From the NCBI RefSeq assembly GCF_000523235.1, contig NZ_CP006850.1, positions 3,286,001-3,350,000 of the forward strand: 64,000 nt of DNA, in the 5' to 3' direction. The position numbers were made by a program, and so were the translations under genes. Origin of the DNA: Nocardia nova SH22a. Its GTDB lineage: Bacteria > Actinomycetota > Actinomycetes > Mycobacteriales > Mycobacteriaceae. This document shows positions 7,869 through 16,934 of this stretch, one piece after another. Positions within the stretch are counted from its first letter, which is position 1. Every line of letters starts with the position of its first letter. The notes under the pieces were generated by a model. The model did not search any database, had not been told where the DNA came from, and was given only the letters and a program-made list of their open reading frames with translations.

Positions 7869-8345
7869 ATGATCGGCCGGGTACTCGTCGCCGGGATCGG
7901 CAACATCTTCCTCGGCGACGACGGCTTCGGACCGGAGGTGGTCCGGCGGATGCCGCCGCCCCCGGACCCCGGCGTGCGCGTCGTCGACTACGGCATTCGC
8001 GGAATGCATCTGGCCTACGACCTGCTCGACGGCTGGGACGCCCTGGTCCTGGTCGACGCGCTCCCGGACCACGGCGTGCCCGGTCGCCTCGAGATCATGC
8101 GCGCCGAACCCGACCCGGACCGCCCGGCCGAACTCGACGCACACGGTATGGACCCGGCCGCGGTGTTCGCCGGGGTGCGGGCGCTGGGAGCCGCCCCGCC
8201 GCCGACCGTCGTCGTGGGCTGCCGGGTGGCGTCGATCGCCGAGGGCATCGGCCTGTCGGAGCCGGTCGCCGCGGCGGTGGCACCCGCCGTGGACGCGGTG
8301 GGCCGGGTGGTCACCGAACTGCTGGCACAGCGGACGGAGGTGTGA
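7869..8345 (+). CDS. Hydrogenase maturation protease (M52)
   Basis: This nickel-dependent endopeptidase of the HyaD/HybD/HycI family would remove the C-terminal propeptide of HhyL. The 158-aa protein has the N-terminal GIGN-x3-GDDGFG motif (residues 9-21) with D17 or D18 in the place of the acidic nickel ligand, then LVDAL (D63) and DAHG (H92), giving the Asp/Glu-Asp-His triad of the family. The ATG at 7869 lies 16 bp after the membrane-peptide gene. Its stop overlaps the GTG that precedes the hypC start. Confidence 0.9.
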   Translation: MIGRVLVAGIGNIFLGDDGFGPEVVRRMPPPPDPGVRVVDYGIRGMHLAYDLLDGWDALVLVDALPDHGVPGRLEIMRAEPDPDRPAELDAHGMDPAAVFAGVRALGAAPPPTVVVGCRVASIAEGIGLSEPVAAAVAPAVDAVGRVVTELLAQRTEV

Positions 8346-8347
8346 CC

Positions 8348-8590
8348 ATGTGCCTGGGAATTCCCGGCCGGGTCGTCGAGATTCTGGACGGCTACGGCGG
8401 TCAGCTCGCCCTCGTCGACGTGTCCGGCGAGAAGCGGAAGGTGAATATCGGCCTGCTGGAGGAGGATCCGGTACAGCCGGGGGACTGGGTGATCATTCAC
8501 ATGGGCCTGGCCGTCGAGCGCACCGACGAGGCGGGCGCGCGCGAGGCGATGGCGGGACTGCGGCTGCTGGGCCGGGGTGAGGGGCCGTGA
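8348..8590 (+). CDS. hypC: Hydrogenase assembly chaperone HypC (copy 1)
   Basis: This is an 80-aa HypC/HupF/HybG-family chaperone that carries the Fe(CN)2CO unit from HypD to the large subunit. Cys2 directly after the initiator Met is essential in this family, so I place the start at the ATG of 8348 (MCLGIPGRV) and not at the overlapping GTG six bases upstream. PGDWVIIHMGLAVERTDEAGA is the typical second half. It sits between the protease and hypF and overlaps hypF by GTGA. A second, longer copy lies at 10885. Confidence 0.93.
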   Translation: MCLGIPGRVVEILDGYGGQLALVDVSGEKRKVNIGLLEEDPVQPGDWVIIHMGLAVERTDEAGAREAMAGLRLLGRGEGP

Positions 8591-10872
8591 GCGCCGAGCG
8601 GGGCCGGTGCCGTTTGCTGGTGCGCGGGGTCGTGCAGGGTGTGGGATTCCGCCCGTTCGTCTACACCACCGCCGCCGAACTGGCGCTGAGCGGCAGTGTC
8701 GCCAACGACAGCGCGGGGGTCGTCATCGATGTCGAAGGCGCCCCCGCGGCACTGGCCGCCTTCGCCGACCGCGTGCGCCACCGCCCGCCGCCGCTCGCGG
8801 TGATCGAATCCGTCGAGCGAATCGACCTGCCGCCGCGCGGCGGCACCGGATTCCGCATCGCCGGAACCACTCGCGGCACCGGCCGCACCTTCGCCTCCCC
8901 GGATGTGGCGGTGTGCGCGGATTGCGTTCGCGAACTGCGTGATCCGGCCGACCGACGATATCGCCACCCGTTCGTCAACTGCACCAACTGCGGGCCGCGG
9001 TTCACCATCATCGCCGCCCTGCCCTACGACCGCGCGCAGACCTCGATGGCCGATTTCCCGATGTGCGAGCGCTGCGCCCGCGAATACCGTGATCCCGCCG
9101 ACCGGCGTTTCCACGCCCAGCCCATCGCCTGCCCCGACTGCGGCCCGAGCCTGAGCTACAACGGCCCGGACTCCGGTGATCCGTTGCCCGCCGCGCGAAA
9201 GCTGTTGCGTGAGGGCGGAATTCTCGCGATCAAGGGAATCGGTGGTTACCACCTGGCCTGCGACGGCGCCGACGAGGACGCGGTCGCGCGATTGCGCTGC
9301 CGGAAGCGGCGCGGCGACAAGCCGTTCGCGGTGATGGTCGCCGACCTCGCCGGGGCCCGGGCGATCGCGCGGGTGGACGCCGCGGCCGAAGCCCTGCTGA
9401 ACGGTCCGCAACGGCCGATCGTCCTGCTGCCGCGCGGTGAGCGCGCGGTGGCACCCTCGGTCGCCCCCGGTAACCCGGATCTCGGTGTGCTGCTGGCCTA
9501 TACGCCGCTGCACCTGCTGCTGTTCGGTCTGCCCGGTGACCCGCCCGGACCGTCCACGCTGGTGATGACATCGGCGAATCTCGGCGGCGAACCGATCTGT
9601 TACGAGGACGACGACGCCGCGGTGCGACTGACGGAGCTGGCCGACGGCCGCCTCTGGCACGACCGGCGGATCCTGGTGCCCTGTGACGATTCGGTGGTCC
9701 GGCTCGTCGACGGCGCCGAACTGCCGATCCGGCGCTCCCGCGGCTATGCGCCGCTGCCCCTGACGATGCCGGTCGCCGCCGAGGCCACCGTCGCCGTCGG
9801 CGCCGACGTGAAGAACACCTGCGCGGTCGCCGACGGCCGGTACGCGTGGCTGAGCCAGCACATCGGTGACATGGACGATGTGGCGACACTGCGCGCCTTC
9901 GACGCCGCCGAACGCCACCTCGAGCAGCTGACCGGCGTGCGGCCGGTGCGGCTGGCCGCCGACGCGCACCCGGGATACCGGTCGACCGCATGGGCCCGGC
10001 GCCATGCGGCGGGACGCCCGGTCCGGACGGTGCAGCACCACCACGCGCACATCGCCGCGGTGATGGGGGAGCACGGACTGCCCGATACCGCCACCGTCAC
10101 CGGAATCGCCTTCGACGGCACCGGATTCGGGCCCGACGGCGCGATCTGGGGCGGCGAGGTACTCGCCGCCGGATACAAGGGTTTCCGCCGCCTCGCCCAT
10201 CTGAAATACGTGCCGCTGGCCGGTGGTGACACCAGTGTGGAGCGGCCGTACCGGATGGCGCTGGCACACCTGCACGCCGCCGGACTCGGCTGGCCGGAAT
10301 GGATTCCGCCGGTGGCGGCCTGTCCGGAGATCGAACGCGGGGTGCTGCGCCACCAGTTCGAGACCGGGCTCGGCTGCGCCCCGACCTCGAGTATGGGCAG
10401 ATTGTTCGACGCGGTGGCCTCGCTGGCCGGTGTGCGGCAGGTGGTGGACTTCGAGGCGCAGGCCGCGATCGAACTCGAAGGGCTGTCGCGCGGCGTCGAT
10501 CCCGGCCCGCGGACCTACCACTTCGACATCGGCGAAATAACCTCGGCCGCAGAGGAATCCGCGACGGTGATCGATCCCGCCGGACTGCTGTCCGCGATCG
10601 TCGCCGATGTCACCGCCGGTGCCGACGCGGCGGTGATCGGCGCCCGCTTCCATGCGGCGGTGGTGCGGCTGATCGGAGATCTCGCCGCCCGCTTCGCCGA
10701 ACCGGGCACGACGGTGGCGCTGTCGGGCGGTGTGTTCCAGAACGCGCTGCTGCTCTCGGCCGCCCGCACGGTGTTGCGCGACAACGGCTTCCACGTCATC
10801 ACCCATCATCGGCTGCCGCCCAACGACGGCGGCCTGGCATTCGGGCAGCTGCTGGCTGCCGGGGCGGAATGA
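8587..10872 (+). CDS. hypF: Carbamoyltransferase HypF
   Basis: HypF makes the carbamoyl group that becomes the cyanide ligands of the active-site iron. The 761-aa protein has the full family layout: an acylphosphatase domain (about 1-95, RGVVQGVGFRPFVY), two zinc-finger-like repeats (about 105-180, CADC/CTNC and CERC/CPDC), a YrdC-like domain (about 195-375) and a Kae1/TobZ-like carbamoyltransferase (about 385-761) with the metal motif HHHAHIAAVMGEHG. Length is normal. The GTG start overlaps hypC copy 1. Confidence 0.96.
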   Translation: MSAERGRCRLLVRGVVQGVGFRPFVYTTAAELALSGSVANDSAGVVIDVEGAPAALAAFADRVRHRPPPLAVIESVERIDLPPRGGTGFRIAGTTRGTGRTFASPDVAVCADCVRELRDPADRRYRHPFVNCTNCGPRFTIIAALPYDRAQTSMADFPMCERCAREYRDPADRRFHAQPIACPDCGPSLSYNGPDSGDPLPAARKLLREGGILAIKGIGGYHLACDGADEDAVARLRCRKRRGDKPFAVMVADLAGARAIARVDAAAEALLNGPQRPIVLLPRGERAVAPSVAPGNPDLGVLLAYTPLHLLLFGLPGDPPGPSTLVMTSANLGGEPICYEDDDAAVRLTELADGRLWHDRRILVPCDDSVVRLVDGAELPIRRSRGYAPLPLTMPVAAEATVAVGADVKNTCAVADGRYAWLSQHIGDMDDVATLRAFDAAERHLEQLTGVRPVRLAADAHPGYRSTAWARRHAAGRPVRTVQHHHAHIAAVMGEHGLPDTATVTGIAFDGTGFGPDGAIWGGEVLAAGYKGFRRLAHLKYVPLAGGDTSVERPYRMALAHLHAAGLGWPEWIPPVAACPEIERGVLRHQFETGLGCAPTSSMGRLFDAVASLAGVRQVVDFEAQAAIELEGLSRGVDPGPRTYHFDIGEITSAAEESATVIDPAGLLSAIVADVTAGADAAVIGARFHAAVVRLIGDLAARFAEPGTTVALSGGVFQNALLLSAARTVLRDNGFHVITHHRLPPNDGGLAFGQLLAAGAE

Positions 10873-10884
10873 AAGGAGAATTCC

Positions 10885-11202
10885 ATGTGCCTGGCGGTAC
10901 CGGGGAAAGTGCTCGATCTCTACGAACGCGACGGCACCCTGATGTCGGTCGTGGATTTCGGCGGCGTCCACAAAGACGTCTGCCTGCAATACATTCCGGA
11001 TGCGGTGATCGGTGACTACGTGGTCGTCCACGTCGGGTTCGCGATTCAGCGGCTCGACGAGGAATCGGCCCTGCGCACACTCGCCGAATTCGAACATCTC
11101 GGAGTGCTGAACGAGGAGTTCGGTGACGGCTTCGCCATCGCCGCCCGCCAATCCGGGTTGCCCGATCCCACCGCCACCGACGACAGCGAGGTGCAGCGAT
11201 GA
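10885..11202 (+). CDS. hypC: Hydrogenase assembly chaperone HypC (copy 2)
   Basis: This is a second HypC-family chaperone of 105 aa, starting MCLAVPGKV with the essential Cys2, behind an AAAGGAG site. It is about 25 residues longer than copy 1, with an acidic C-terminal tail after the LAEFEHLG block. It sits between hypF and hypD and overlaps hypD by ATGA, the normal place for the HypD partner. The two copies may divide the work: this one with HypD, and copy 1, next to the protease, with the large subunit. That division is inference. Confidence 0.93.
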   Translation: MCLAVPGKVLDLYERDGTLMSVVDFGGVHKDVCLQYIPDAVIGDYVVVHVGFAIQRLDEESALRTLAEFEHLGVLNEEFGDGFAIAARQSGLPDPTATDDSEVQR

Positions 11203-12311
11203 AATATCTGGACGAATTCAGCAATCCCGAGCTGGCGCACCGCCTGCTGGAACGCATCCGCGCCACCACCACGCGGCGCTGGTCGATCATGGAAGTCTGT
11301 GGCGGCCAGACCCATTCGATCATCCGCCACGGTATCGACCAGCTGCTGCCCGAGCAGATCGAGATGATCCACGGCCCCGGCTGCCCGGTGTGCGTCACCC
11401 CGCTGGAGGTGATCGACAAGGCACTCGAGATCGCCGCCCGCCCCGGCGTGATCTTCTGCTCGTTCGGTGACATGCTGCGCGTGCCCGGCAGCGACAAGGA
11501 TCTGTTCCGGGTCAAGAGCGAAGGCGGCGACGTGCGGGTGGTGTACTCGCCGCTGGACGCGCTCGGTATCGCCAAGGAGAATCCGGACAAGCAGGTGGTG
11601 TTCTTCGGCATCGGATTCGAGACCACCGCCCCGGCCAACGCGATGACGGTCTATCAGGCCCAGCGCCTGGGCATCCGGAACTTCTCGCTGCTGGTGTCGC
11701 ATGTGCTGGTGCCACCGGCCATCGCGGCGATCATGGAATCGCCGGACTGCCGGGTGCAGGGATTCCTGGCCGCCGGGCACGTGTGCTCGGTGATGGGAAC
11801 CGGCGAGTATCCGCCGCTGGCACAGAAGTACGGGGTGCCGATGGTCGTCACCGGATTCGAGCCGCTGGACATCCTCGAGGGCATCCGGCGCACCGTCGCG
11901 CAACTGGAACGGGGTACCCACGAGGTCGAGAACGCCTATCCGCGAGCGGTTCCCGCCGAGGGCAATCCGGCCGCCAAGGCCATGCTCGACGATGTCTTCG
12001 AGGTGACCGACCGCGGCTGGCGCGGGATCGGTGTGATCCCGCGCAGCGGCTGGCGGTTGTCGGAGCGCTACCGCGACTACGACGCCGAACACCGGTTCGC
12101 GGTCGGCGATCTGCACACCGCCGAATCCTCGATCTGCCGGTCCGGTGAGGTGCTGCAGGGCCTGATCAAACCCAACGAGTGCGCGGCCTTCGGCACCACG
12201 TGCACACCGCGCAACCCGCTGGGCGCCACCATGGTGTCCTCCGAGGGCGCCTGCGCGGCCTACTACCTGTACCGCCGCCTGGAACTGCCGCCGGAGGTGG
12301 CCCATGCTTGA
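11199..12311 (+). CDS. hypD: Hydrogenase formation protein HypD
   Basis: HypD is the iron-sulfur scaffold on which the Fe(CN)2CO group is built. The 370-aa protein has the expected motifs: MEVCGGQTH near residue 30, [10 protein letters not shown] near 60, IGFETTAP near 140, the [12 protein letters not shown] block, and the C-terminal cysteines in [26 protein letters not shown] that hold the [4Fe-4S] cluster. Start and stop overlap both neighbours (4 bp with hypC copy 2, 8 bp with hypE). Confidence 0.96.
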   Translation: MKYLDEFSNPELAHRLLERIRATTTRRWSIMEVCGGQTHSIIRHGIDQLLPEQIEMIHGPGCPVCVTPLEVIDKALEIAARPGVIFCSFGDMLRVPGSDKDLFRVKSEGGDVRVVYSPLDALGIAKENPDKQVVFFGIGFETTAPANAMTVYQAQRLGIRNFSLLVSHVLVPPAIAAIMESPDCRVQGFLAAGHVCSVMGTGEYPPLAQKYGVPMVVTGFEPLDILEGIRRTVAQLERGTHEVENAYPRAVPAEGNPAAKAMLDDVFEVTDRGWRGIGVIPRSGWRLSERYRDYDAEHRFAVGDLHTAESSICRSGEVLQGLIKPNECAAFGTTCTPRNPLGATMVSSEGACAAYYLYRRLELPPEVAHA

Positions 12312-13389
12312 GGACACCGAAACCCCGGCCGCCGCACCGAATATCGATCCGAGTGGCTGGGTGTGCCCACTGCCGCTGCGGGATTCGCCCACCATCGTGA
12401 TGGCCCACGGTGGTGGCGGCGCGATGTCGGGCGAACTGATCGAGCATCTGTTCCTGCCCGCCTTCGGCGCAGCGGCCGAGGCGAATCTGGGTGACGCCGC
12501 GGTGCTCGGCGTCGGCGGAACCAGGCTGGCGTTCTCGACCGACTCGTACGTGGTCAAGCCGATCGTCTTTCCCGGCGGATCGATCGGGGAACTGGCGGTC
12601 AACGGCACCGTCAACGATCTGGCGATGGCGGGCGCCCGGCCGCTGGCGTTGTCGACCGCGTTCATCCTGGAAGAGGGCACCGAACTCGCCGAGATCGCGC
12701 GCGTCGCCCAGGCGGCCGGTGCCGCGGCCACCGCCGCGGGGGTGAAGCTCGTGACCGGCGACACCAAGGTGGTCGATTCCGGGCACGGGGACGGGATCTT
12801 CATCAACACCGCCGGTATCGGCGTCGTCGACGCCGGTGTCGACATTCGCCCGGACCGCGCCCGGCCCGGTGACGTGGTGCTGATCAGCGGTGATATCGGC
12901 GTGCACGGGGTGGCGGTGATGAGCTGCCGGGCGGGCCTGGAATTCGGCACCACCGTGCGCAGCGACACCGCACCGCTGAACGGCCTCGTCGCCGCGATGC
13001 TGGCCACCGGCGCCGATGTGCACACCCTGCGCGACCCCACCCGAGGCGGTGTGGCGGCAACATTGAACGAGATCGCGAAACTCGCGAAAGTCGGTGTTAC
13101 CGTTGACGAACGGAAGTTGCCCATCCCCGATGCCGTCCGGGACGCGTGTGGTCTGCTCGGACTGGACCCGATGTATGTGGCGAACGAGGGAAAGGCGGTG
13201 GCGTTCGTTCCGCCGGAGGACGCGGACCGGGTGCTGGCGGCGATGCGGGCCCACCCGCTGGGTGCGGGCGCGCAGGCCATCGGTGTCTGTGTCGCCGATC
13301 ATCCGGGCATGGTGGTGGCTCGCACCGCTCTGGGCGGCACCCGCGTGGTGGATCTGCCCGCCGGTGAGCAACTGCCGCGGATCTGCTGA
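12304..13389 (+). CDS. hypE: Carbamoyl dehydratase HypE
   Basis: HypE dehydrates the S-carbamoyl group placed on its C-terminal cysteine by HypF to a thiocyanate, using ATP. The 361-aa PurM/AIRS-fold protein has [16 protein letters not shown] near residue 37, the ATP-binding [19 protein letters not shown] block, a [15 protein letters not shown] motif, and ends in the required Pro-Arg-Ile-Cys. The N-terminus overlaps hypD. Length and ending are typical, so this completes the hypABCDEF set. Confidence 0.96.
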   Translation: MLEDTETPAAAPNIDPSGWVCPLPLRDSPTIVMAHGGGGAMSGELIEHLFLPAFGAAAEANLGDAAVLGVGGTRLAFSTDSYVVKPIVFPGGSIGELAVNGTVNDLAMAGARPLALSTAFILEEGTELAEIARVAQAAGAAATAAGVKLVTGDTKVVDSGHGDGIFINTAGIGVVDAGVDIRPDRARPGDVVLISGDIGVHGVAVMSCRAGLEFGTTVRSDTAPLNGLVAAMLATGADVHTLRDPTRGGVAATLNEIAKLAKVGVTVDERKLPIPDAVRDACGLLGLDPMYVANEGKAVAFVPPEDADRVLAAMRAHPLGAGAQAIGVCVADHPGMVVARTALGGTRVVDLPAGEQLPRIC

Positions 13390-13459
13390 ACGGGAGGCGG
13401 ATCCGCCGAGTACGCACCTCGGCGCGGGATCGCCGGGTGCCCGAACACGAGGATCGACC

Positions 13460-14590
13460 ATGGTGCGGATCGGTACAGTCGCCGCGAGAATCCGGCGCCC
13501 GTGGTCGCAATGGGATCGCCGCCAGCGCCGCAGTGTGGTGGCGATGGTCGCGGCCGTCGCCGCACTGCACCTGCTCGGCTGGGGTGTGCTGATCCTGCTC
13601 GTCGCGCCGGGCGGATACACCGTGCAGGGCGCGGCCTTCGGCGTGGGCCTCGGCGCCACCGCCTACACGCTGGGCATGCGGCACGCCTTCGACGCCGACC
13701 ACATCGCCGCGATCGACAACACCACCCGGAAACTGGTGGCGGAGAACAAGAAACCCATGTCGGTCGGATTCTGGTTCTCGCTCGGGCATTCCACCGTGGT
13801 CTTCGCCATCGTGGCACTGATCGCGCTCGGGGTCCGGGCGCTGTCGGCCGGGGTCGAGAATCCGGACTCGGGTCTGCAACGCTGGACCGGGGTGTTCGGT
13901 ACGGGGGTGTCGGGCACCTTCCTGATCCTCATCGGATTGCTCAATCTGGTGTCGCTGGTGGGTATCTGGCGGGTGCTGCGCCGGATGCGCCACGGCGAAT
14001 ACGACGAGCGGGCGCTGGAACGTCAGCTCGACTCCCGGGGCGCGCTCACCCGATTCCTGGGGCCGCTGCTGCGGTCGGTGCGCGCGCCGTGGCAGATGTA
14101 TCCGGTCGGACTGCTGTTCGGCCTCGGATTCGACACCGTCACCGAGGTCGGCCTGCTCGTCCTCGCCGGTGGTGCCGCGGCCACCGATCTGCCGTGGTAC
14201 GCGATCCTCGTGCTGCCGGTGCTGTTCTCGGCGGGGATGTCGCTGTTCGACTCGCTCGACGGCGCGTACATGAACTACGCCTACGGCTGGGCCTTCGCCG
14301 AACCGGTCCGCAAGATCTACTACAACGTCGTGGTGACCGGATTGTCGGTGACGGTGGCGCTGCTGATCGGGGCGCAGGAGATCATCTCGATCCTGGCCGA
14401 GAAACTCGATATCGCCGGCGGGCCGCTGGCCTGGATCGGCAATCTCGATCTGGGCTCGATGGGGTTCATCATCGTGGCGCTGTTCGCCGGAACCTGGGCG
14501 GTGGCGGTCGCGGTCTGGCGATACGGCGATGTGGAGCGGCGCTGGCGGACCGGCCTGAGCCCCGCGGCGGATTCGGAGACGCCGCCGTGA
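13460..14590 (+). CDS. High-affinity nickel/cobalt permease (NiCoT)
   Basis: This is a 376-aa integral membrane permease of the HoxN/NixA family that imports Ni2+ for the hydrogenase. The signature RHAFDADHIAAIDN lies in the second membrane segment (about residues 73-86). Other family blocks are LGHSTVVF and FGLGFDTVTEVGLL, with GMSLFDSLDGAYM further on. About eight hydrophobic segments are visible. I chose the ATG at 13460, 70 bp after hypE. It overlaps the next gene by GTGA. Context makes nickel more likely than cobalt. Confidence 0.93.
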   Translation: MVRIGTVAARIRRPWSQWDRRQRRSVVAMVAAVAALHLLGWGVLILLVAPGGYTVQGAAFGVGLGATAYTLGMRHAFDADHIAAIDNTTRKLVAENKKPMSVGFWFSLGHSTVVFAIVALIALGVRALSAGVENPDSGLQRWTGVFGTGVSGTFLILIGLLNLVSLVGIWRVLRRMRHGEYDERALERQLDSRGALTRFLGPLLRSVRAPWQMYPVGLLFGLGFDTVTEVGLLVLAGGAAATDLPWYAILVLPVLFSAGMSLFDSLDGAYMNYAYGWAFAEPVRKIYYNVVVTGLSVTVALLIGAQEIISILAEKLDIAGGPLAWIGNLDLGSMGFIIVALFAGTWAVAVAVWRYGDVERRWRTGLSPAADSETPP

Positions 14591-15384
14591 CCGGGGCGAG
14601 TGCCGGGGTCGAGATGTTCGCGCGCTACGCCCACGCGCCCAACGCGCTGGGTTACTGCGGCCCCGCCGACACCACGGCCCTGGCCACCGGCACCGAATCC
14701 GAGATCCGTGCCGCCGCCCGGGAGTTCTCCGGCGCCTGGCCGTATCTGCGGATCATGTCGGCGATGACCGGTGTGGCGGATCCGCTGGACCGGCGGCTCG
14801 TCGAATCGTATTGGCTCGGTGGAGGTCTGGGCGCCCGGCTCGATCCCGCCGAGTTCCTGTCGGAGCTGCTGGCGCTGATCGGCCCACTGGCACAGGGGTA
14901 TTGGCATCATCTGACCCCGGCACTGGGCGGCGAAGCGTGTGCGAACCACAGCTTCCACGTCTTCGGCGTCTACCCGTGGTCCTGGTTGCTCGGGCGCGCA
15001 CCGGCCGCCGAGCCCGTGCGGATCCTGGACAGCTGCCGCATCACCTGGGCGCGGGTGTGTGACCGGACATCCGGTGCGCTGACCGTGCGCGCCCGGCATC
15101 TGCGCTGGGACGGTCACCGGCTGAGCCTGTCGCCGAATACCGTTCGCGCACTGGATGTCACCGGATATGCGGGGCGACCCGACATCGAGCGGATCGGGGT
15201 CGGTGATCACGTCGCACTGCACTGGGACCACGTCTGCGGGCGCATCGATCCCGCCCAGCTCCGGACACTGGCGGCATCGACCGCCCGGCAGTTGACCGCC
15301 ACGAATCGCAGGCTCGCCGCGCGGGTCGACGGTGCGCCCGGCGCCTCGGCGGGCAGCGCGATATCCCGGGCCGGGGCGCAATGA
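14587..15384 (+). CDS. DUF6390-like protein at the end of the hydrogenase operon
   Basis: This 265-aa cytosolic protein of unknown function starts at a GTG that overlaps the nickel permease stop. Notable blocks are MFARYAHAPN-x-LGYCGPADT near the N-terminus, SYWLGGGL, and FHVFGVYPWSWLLGR; the C-terminal half contains RVCDRTSGALTVRARHL-x-WDG. There is no signal or membrane segment. The translational coupling to a nickel transporter places it in the hydrogenase transcript, so a late maturation or nickel-related role is possible. The family name is from memory. The last base lies 3 bp from the convergent glutamine synthetase-like gene, with no terminator between them. Confidence 0.78.
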   Translation: MTGASAGVEMFARYAHAPNALGYCGPADTTALATGTESEIRAAAREFSGAWPYLRIMSAMTGVADPLDRRLVESYWLGGGLGARLDPAEFLSELLALIGPLAQGYWHHLTPALGGEACANHSFHVFGVYPWSWLLGRAPAAEPVRILDSCRITWARVCDRTSGALTVRARHLRWDGHRLSLSPNTVRALDVTGYAGRPDIERIGVGDHVALHWDHVCGRIDPAQLRTLAASTARQLTATNRRLAARVDGAPGASAGSAISRAGAQ

Positions 15385-15387
15385 TCG

Positions 15388-16782
15388 TCAGTACCGCCAG
15401 CGGGACGCGGCGGTGATCTGCTCGGGGGTGGCGTCGGCGAACAGCGCGATCTCACCGCGCCGGACCGCGGCGATGGTGTCGACGAGTTCGGCGCCGAAGG
15501 CGGTGCCCAGCACCTCGTCGGATTCGAAGGCCGCCACCGCCTCCGCGAGCGTGCCCGGCAGCGGCTCGATTCCTCGTTCCGACCGGGTTTCGGGGCCCAG
15601 GCGGTCCGGATCGACGGCGACCGGTTCGGGCAGGGTGGCTCCGGCTCGCACCCCCGCGCGCCCGGCCGCCACCAGCCCGGCCAGCGCCAGATACGGGTTG
15701 GCCGCCGAGTCGAACGCCTTCACCTCGAAATTGGCGGCCTGCGCGTGCTCACCGACGCTGCCGCCGACATAGCGCAGCGCCGCCTCCCGATTCTCGAGCC
15801 CCCAGCATCGGTAGGCGCCCGCCCACCGGGAGGGCCGCAACCGCAGATAACTCGCGACCGACGGACAGCCCAGGGCGAGCAGCCCCGGCAGATGCTCCAG
15901 AATTCCGGCCGCGAACCCCTGGCCCGCCTCGGTGATGCCGAACGGGCCCGAACCGCCGGACATCTGGTTGATCCCGTCGTGCCACAGACTCACGTGGACG
16001 TGCCCGCCGTTGCCCACGACATCGGCGTCGGCCATCGGCCCGAAGACCGTCCGCAGCCCGTGGGCGGTACCGGCCGCCCGGATGGTCTCCCGCACGAGCA
16101 CCGCGGTGTCGGCCGTGCGCACCGGATCACTCGCCGCGACCGCCAACTCGAACTGGCTCTGCTCGTATTCCGGATGGATCTGCTCGACCGACACCCCGCT
16201 GTCGCGCAGCGTCGACAACACGTCGCGCAGATAACCGGACAGCGCACCGAGCCGGGCCATGCCGTAGGCGGGCGCCGCGGTGGCCGGGCGGAAGCGGTCG
16301 GGATCGGCGGGATCGGGCCGCGACACATTCCATTCGAACTCGATCGCGGTGCGCAGGGTCCAGCCGTCGGCGCCGAATTCGCCGGTGAGGCGGCGCAGCA
16401 GCAGCCGGGAATCGCGGGGATGGGGTGTGCGGCTCTGCGTGTAGCGGTCGGCGGGGGCCCAGGCCCAGCCCGGCAGCGCGGCCAGGACGGTCACGCGATC
16501 CAGGTCGGGATACAGCCGCAGATCCCCGGTGGGGCCACCGGCGAAGTGCTCGGTGAGGATGGAATCGTCGAGCAGGAAGGCGTCGAAGACCGGCGAGGCG
16601 CCCACACCCCAGGCCGCGACATGCGGGAGCCGTTGCACCGGAACGGCTTTGACGCGGGTGATGCCGCTGGTGTCGACCCAGGTCACCGCCACGGCGACGA
16701 TGTCGCGGGCGCTGAGTTCCGCGCCGATCGTGCCTGCCCGCTCGGCGCGGTACCGGCGCTGCTGCTCGGTCGAATCCATCAT
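15388..16782 (-). CDS. Glutamine synthetase family ligase
   Basis: This 464-aa protein has the glutamine synthetase fold: an N-terminal beta-grasp domain (about 15-110) and a catalytic domain with the glutamate-binding IHPEYEQSQFEL, the ATP/metal motif NGGHVHVSLW, and LENREAALRYVGG. It lacks the adenylylation-type tail of GlnA1, and the catalytic motifs are divergent. Actinobacterial paralogs of this kind ligate glutamate to polyamines, ethanolamine or other amines, so the amine substrate here is unknown. I chose the ATG at 16782 (MMDST) behind an AGGGAG site. Confidence 0.85.
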   Translation of the reverse strand: MMDSTEQQRRYRAERAGTIGAELSARDIVAVAVTWVDTSGITRVKAVPVQRLPHVAAWGVGASPVFDAFLLDDSILTEHFAGGPTGDLRLYPDLDRVTVLAALPGWAWAPADRYTQSRTPHPRDSRLLLRRLTGEFGADGWTLRTAIEFEWNVSRPDPADPDRFRPATAAPAYGMARLGALSGYLRDVLSTLRDSGVSVEQIHPEYEQSQFELAVAASDPVRTADTAVLVRETIRAAGTAHGLRTVFGPMADADVVGNGGHVHVSLWHDGINQMSGGSGPFGITEAGQGFAAGILEHLPGLLALGCPSVASYLRLRPSRWAGAYRCWGLENREAALRYVGGSVGEHAQAANFEVKAFDSAANPYLALAGLVAAGRAGVRAGATLPEPVAVDPDRLGPETRSERGIEPLPGTLAEAVAAFESDEVLGTAFGAELVDTIAAVRRGEIALFADATPEQITAASRWRY

Positions 16783-16814
16783 GCCGGCTCCCTGGTGCTC
16801 AGTGGCGTGCGAGA

Positions 16815-16830
16815 TATCCCGGCCGGGATA
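16815..16830. promoter_or_regulatory. 16-bp perfect palindrome in the divergent promoter region
   Basis: TATCCCGG-CCGGGATA is a perfect palindrome in the 152-bp region between the divergent ligase and cyclase genes. A further half-site TATCCCGG follows at 16839-16846. This arrangement is typical of a dimeric repressor or activator site. No regulator gene is adjacent, so the binder is unknown. Confidence 0.4.
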
Positions 16831-16934
16831 CCTTCGATTATCCCGGCTCGGGCAGCGGTGGGGCCGAGGGGAGGAGTCCCGGCCGGTGGACACCGGGATT
16901 GGCAAGTGCCGGAACTGTCGGTAACTTCCCCGGT

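Noticed and set aside
8342..8347. GTG start for hypC copy 1 that overlaps the protease stop
   Set aside because: HypC needs Cys directly after the initiator Met. Only the ATG at 8348 gives MCLG.
8497..11151. Open frame of 884 codons on the minus strand opposite hypF
   Set aside because: It is an artefact of high G+C third positions. The + strand carries a motif-complete HypF and HypC, while the minus product has no domain and is His/Arg/Gly-rich.
11046..13280. Open frame of 744 codons on the minus strand opposite hypD and hypE
   Set aside because: Both sense genes have all family motifs; the antisense product is low-complexity.
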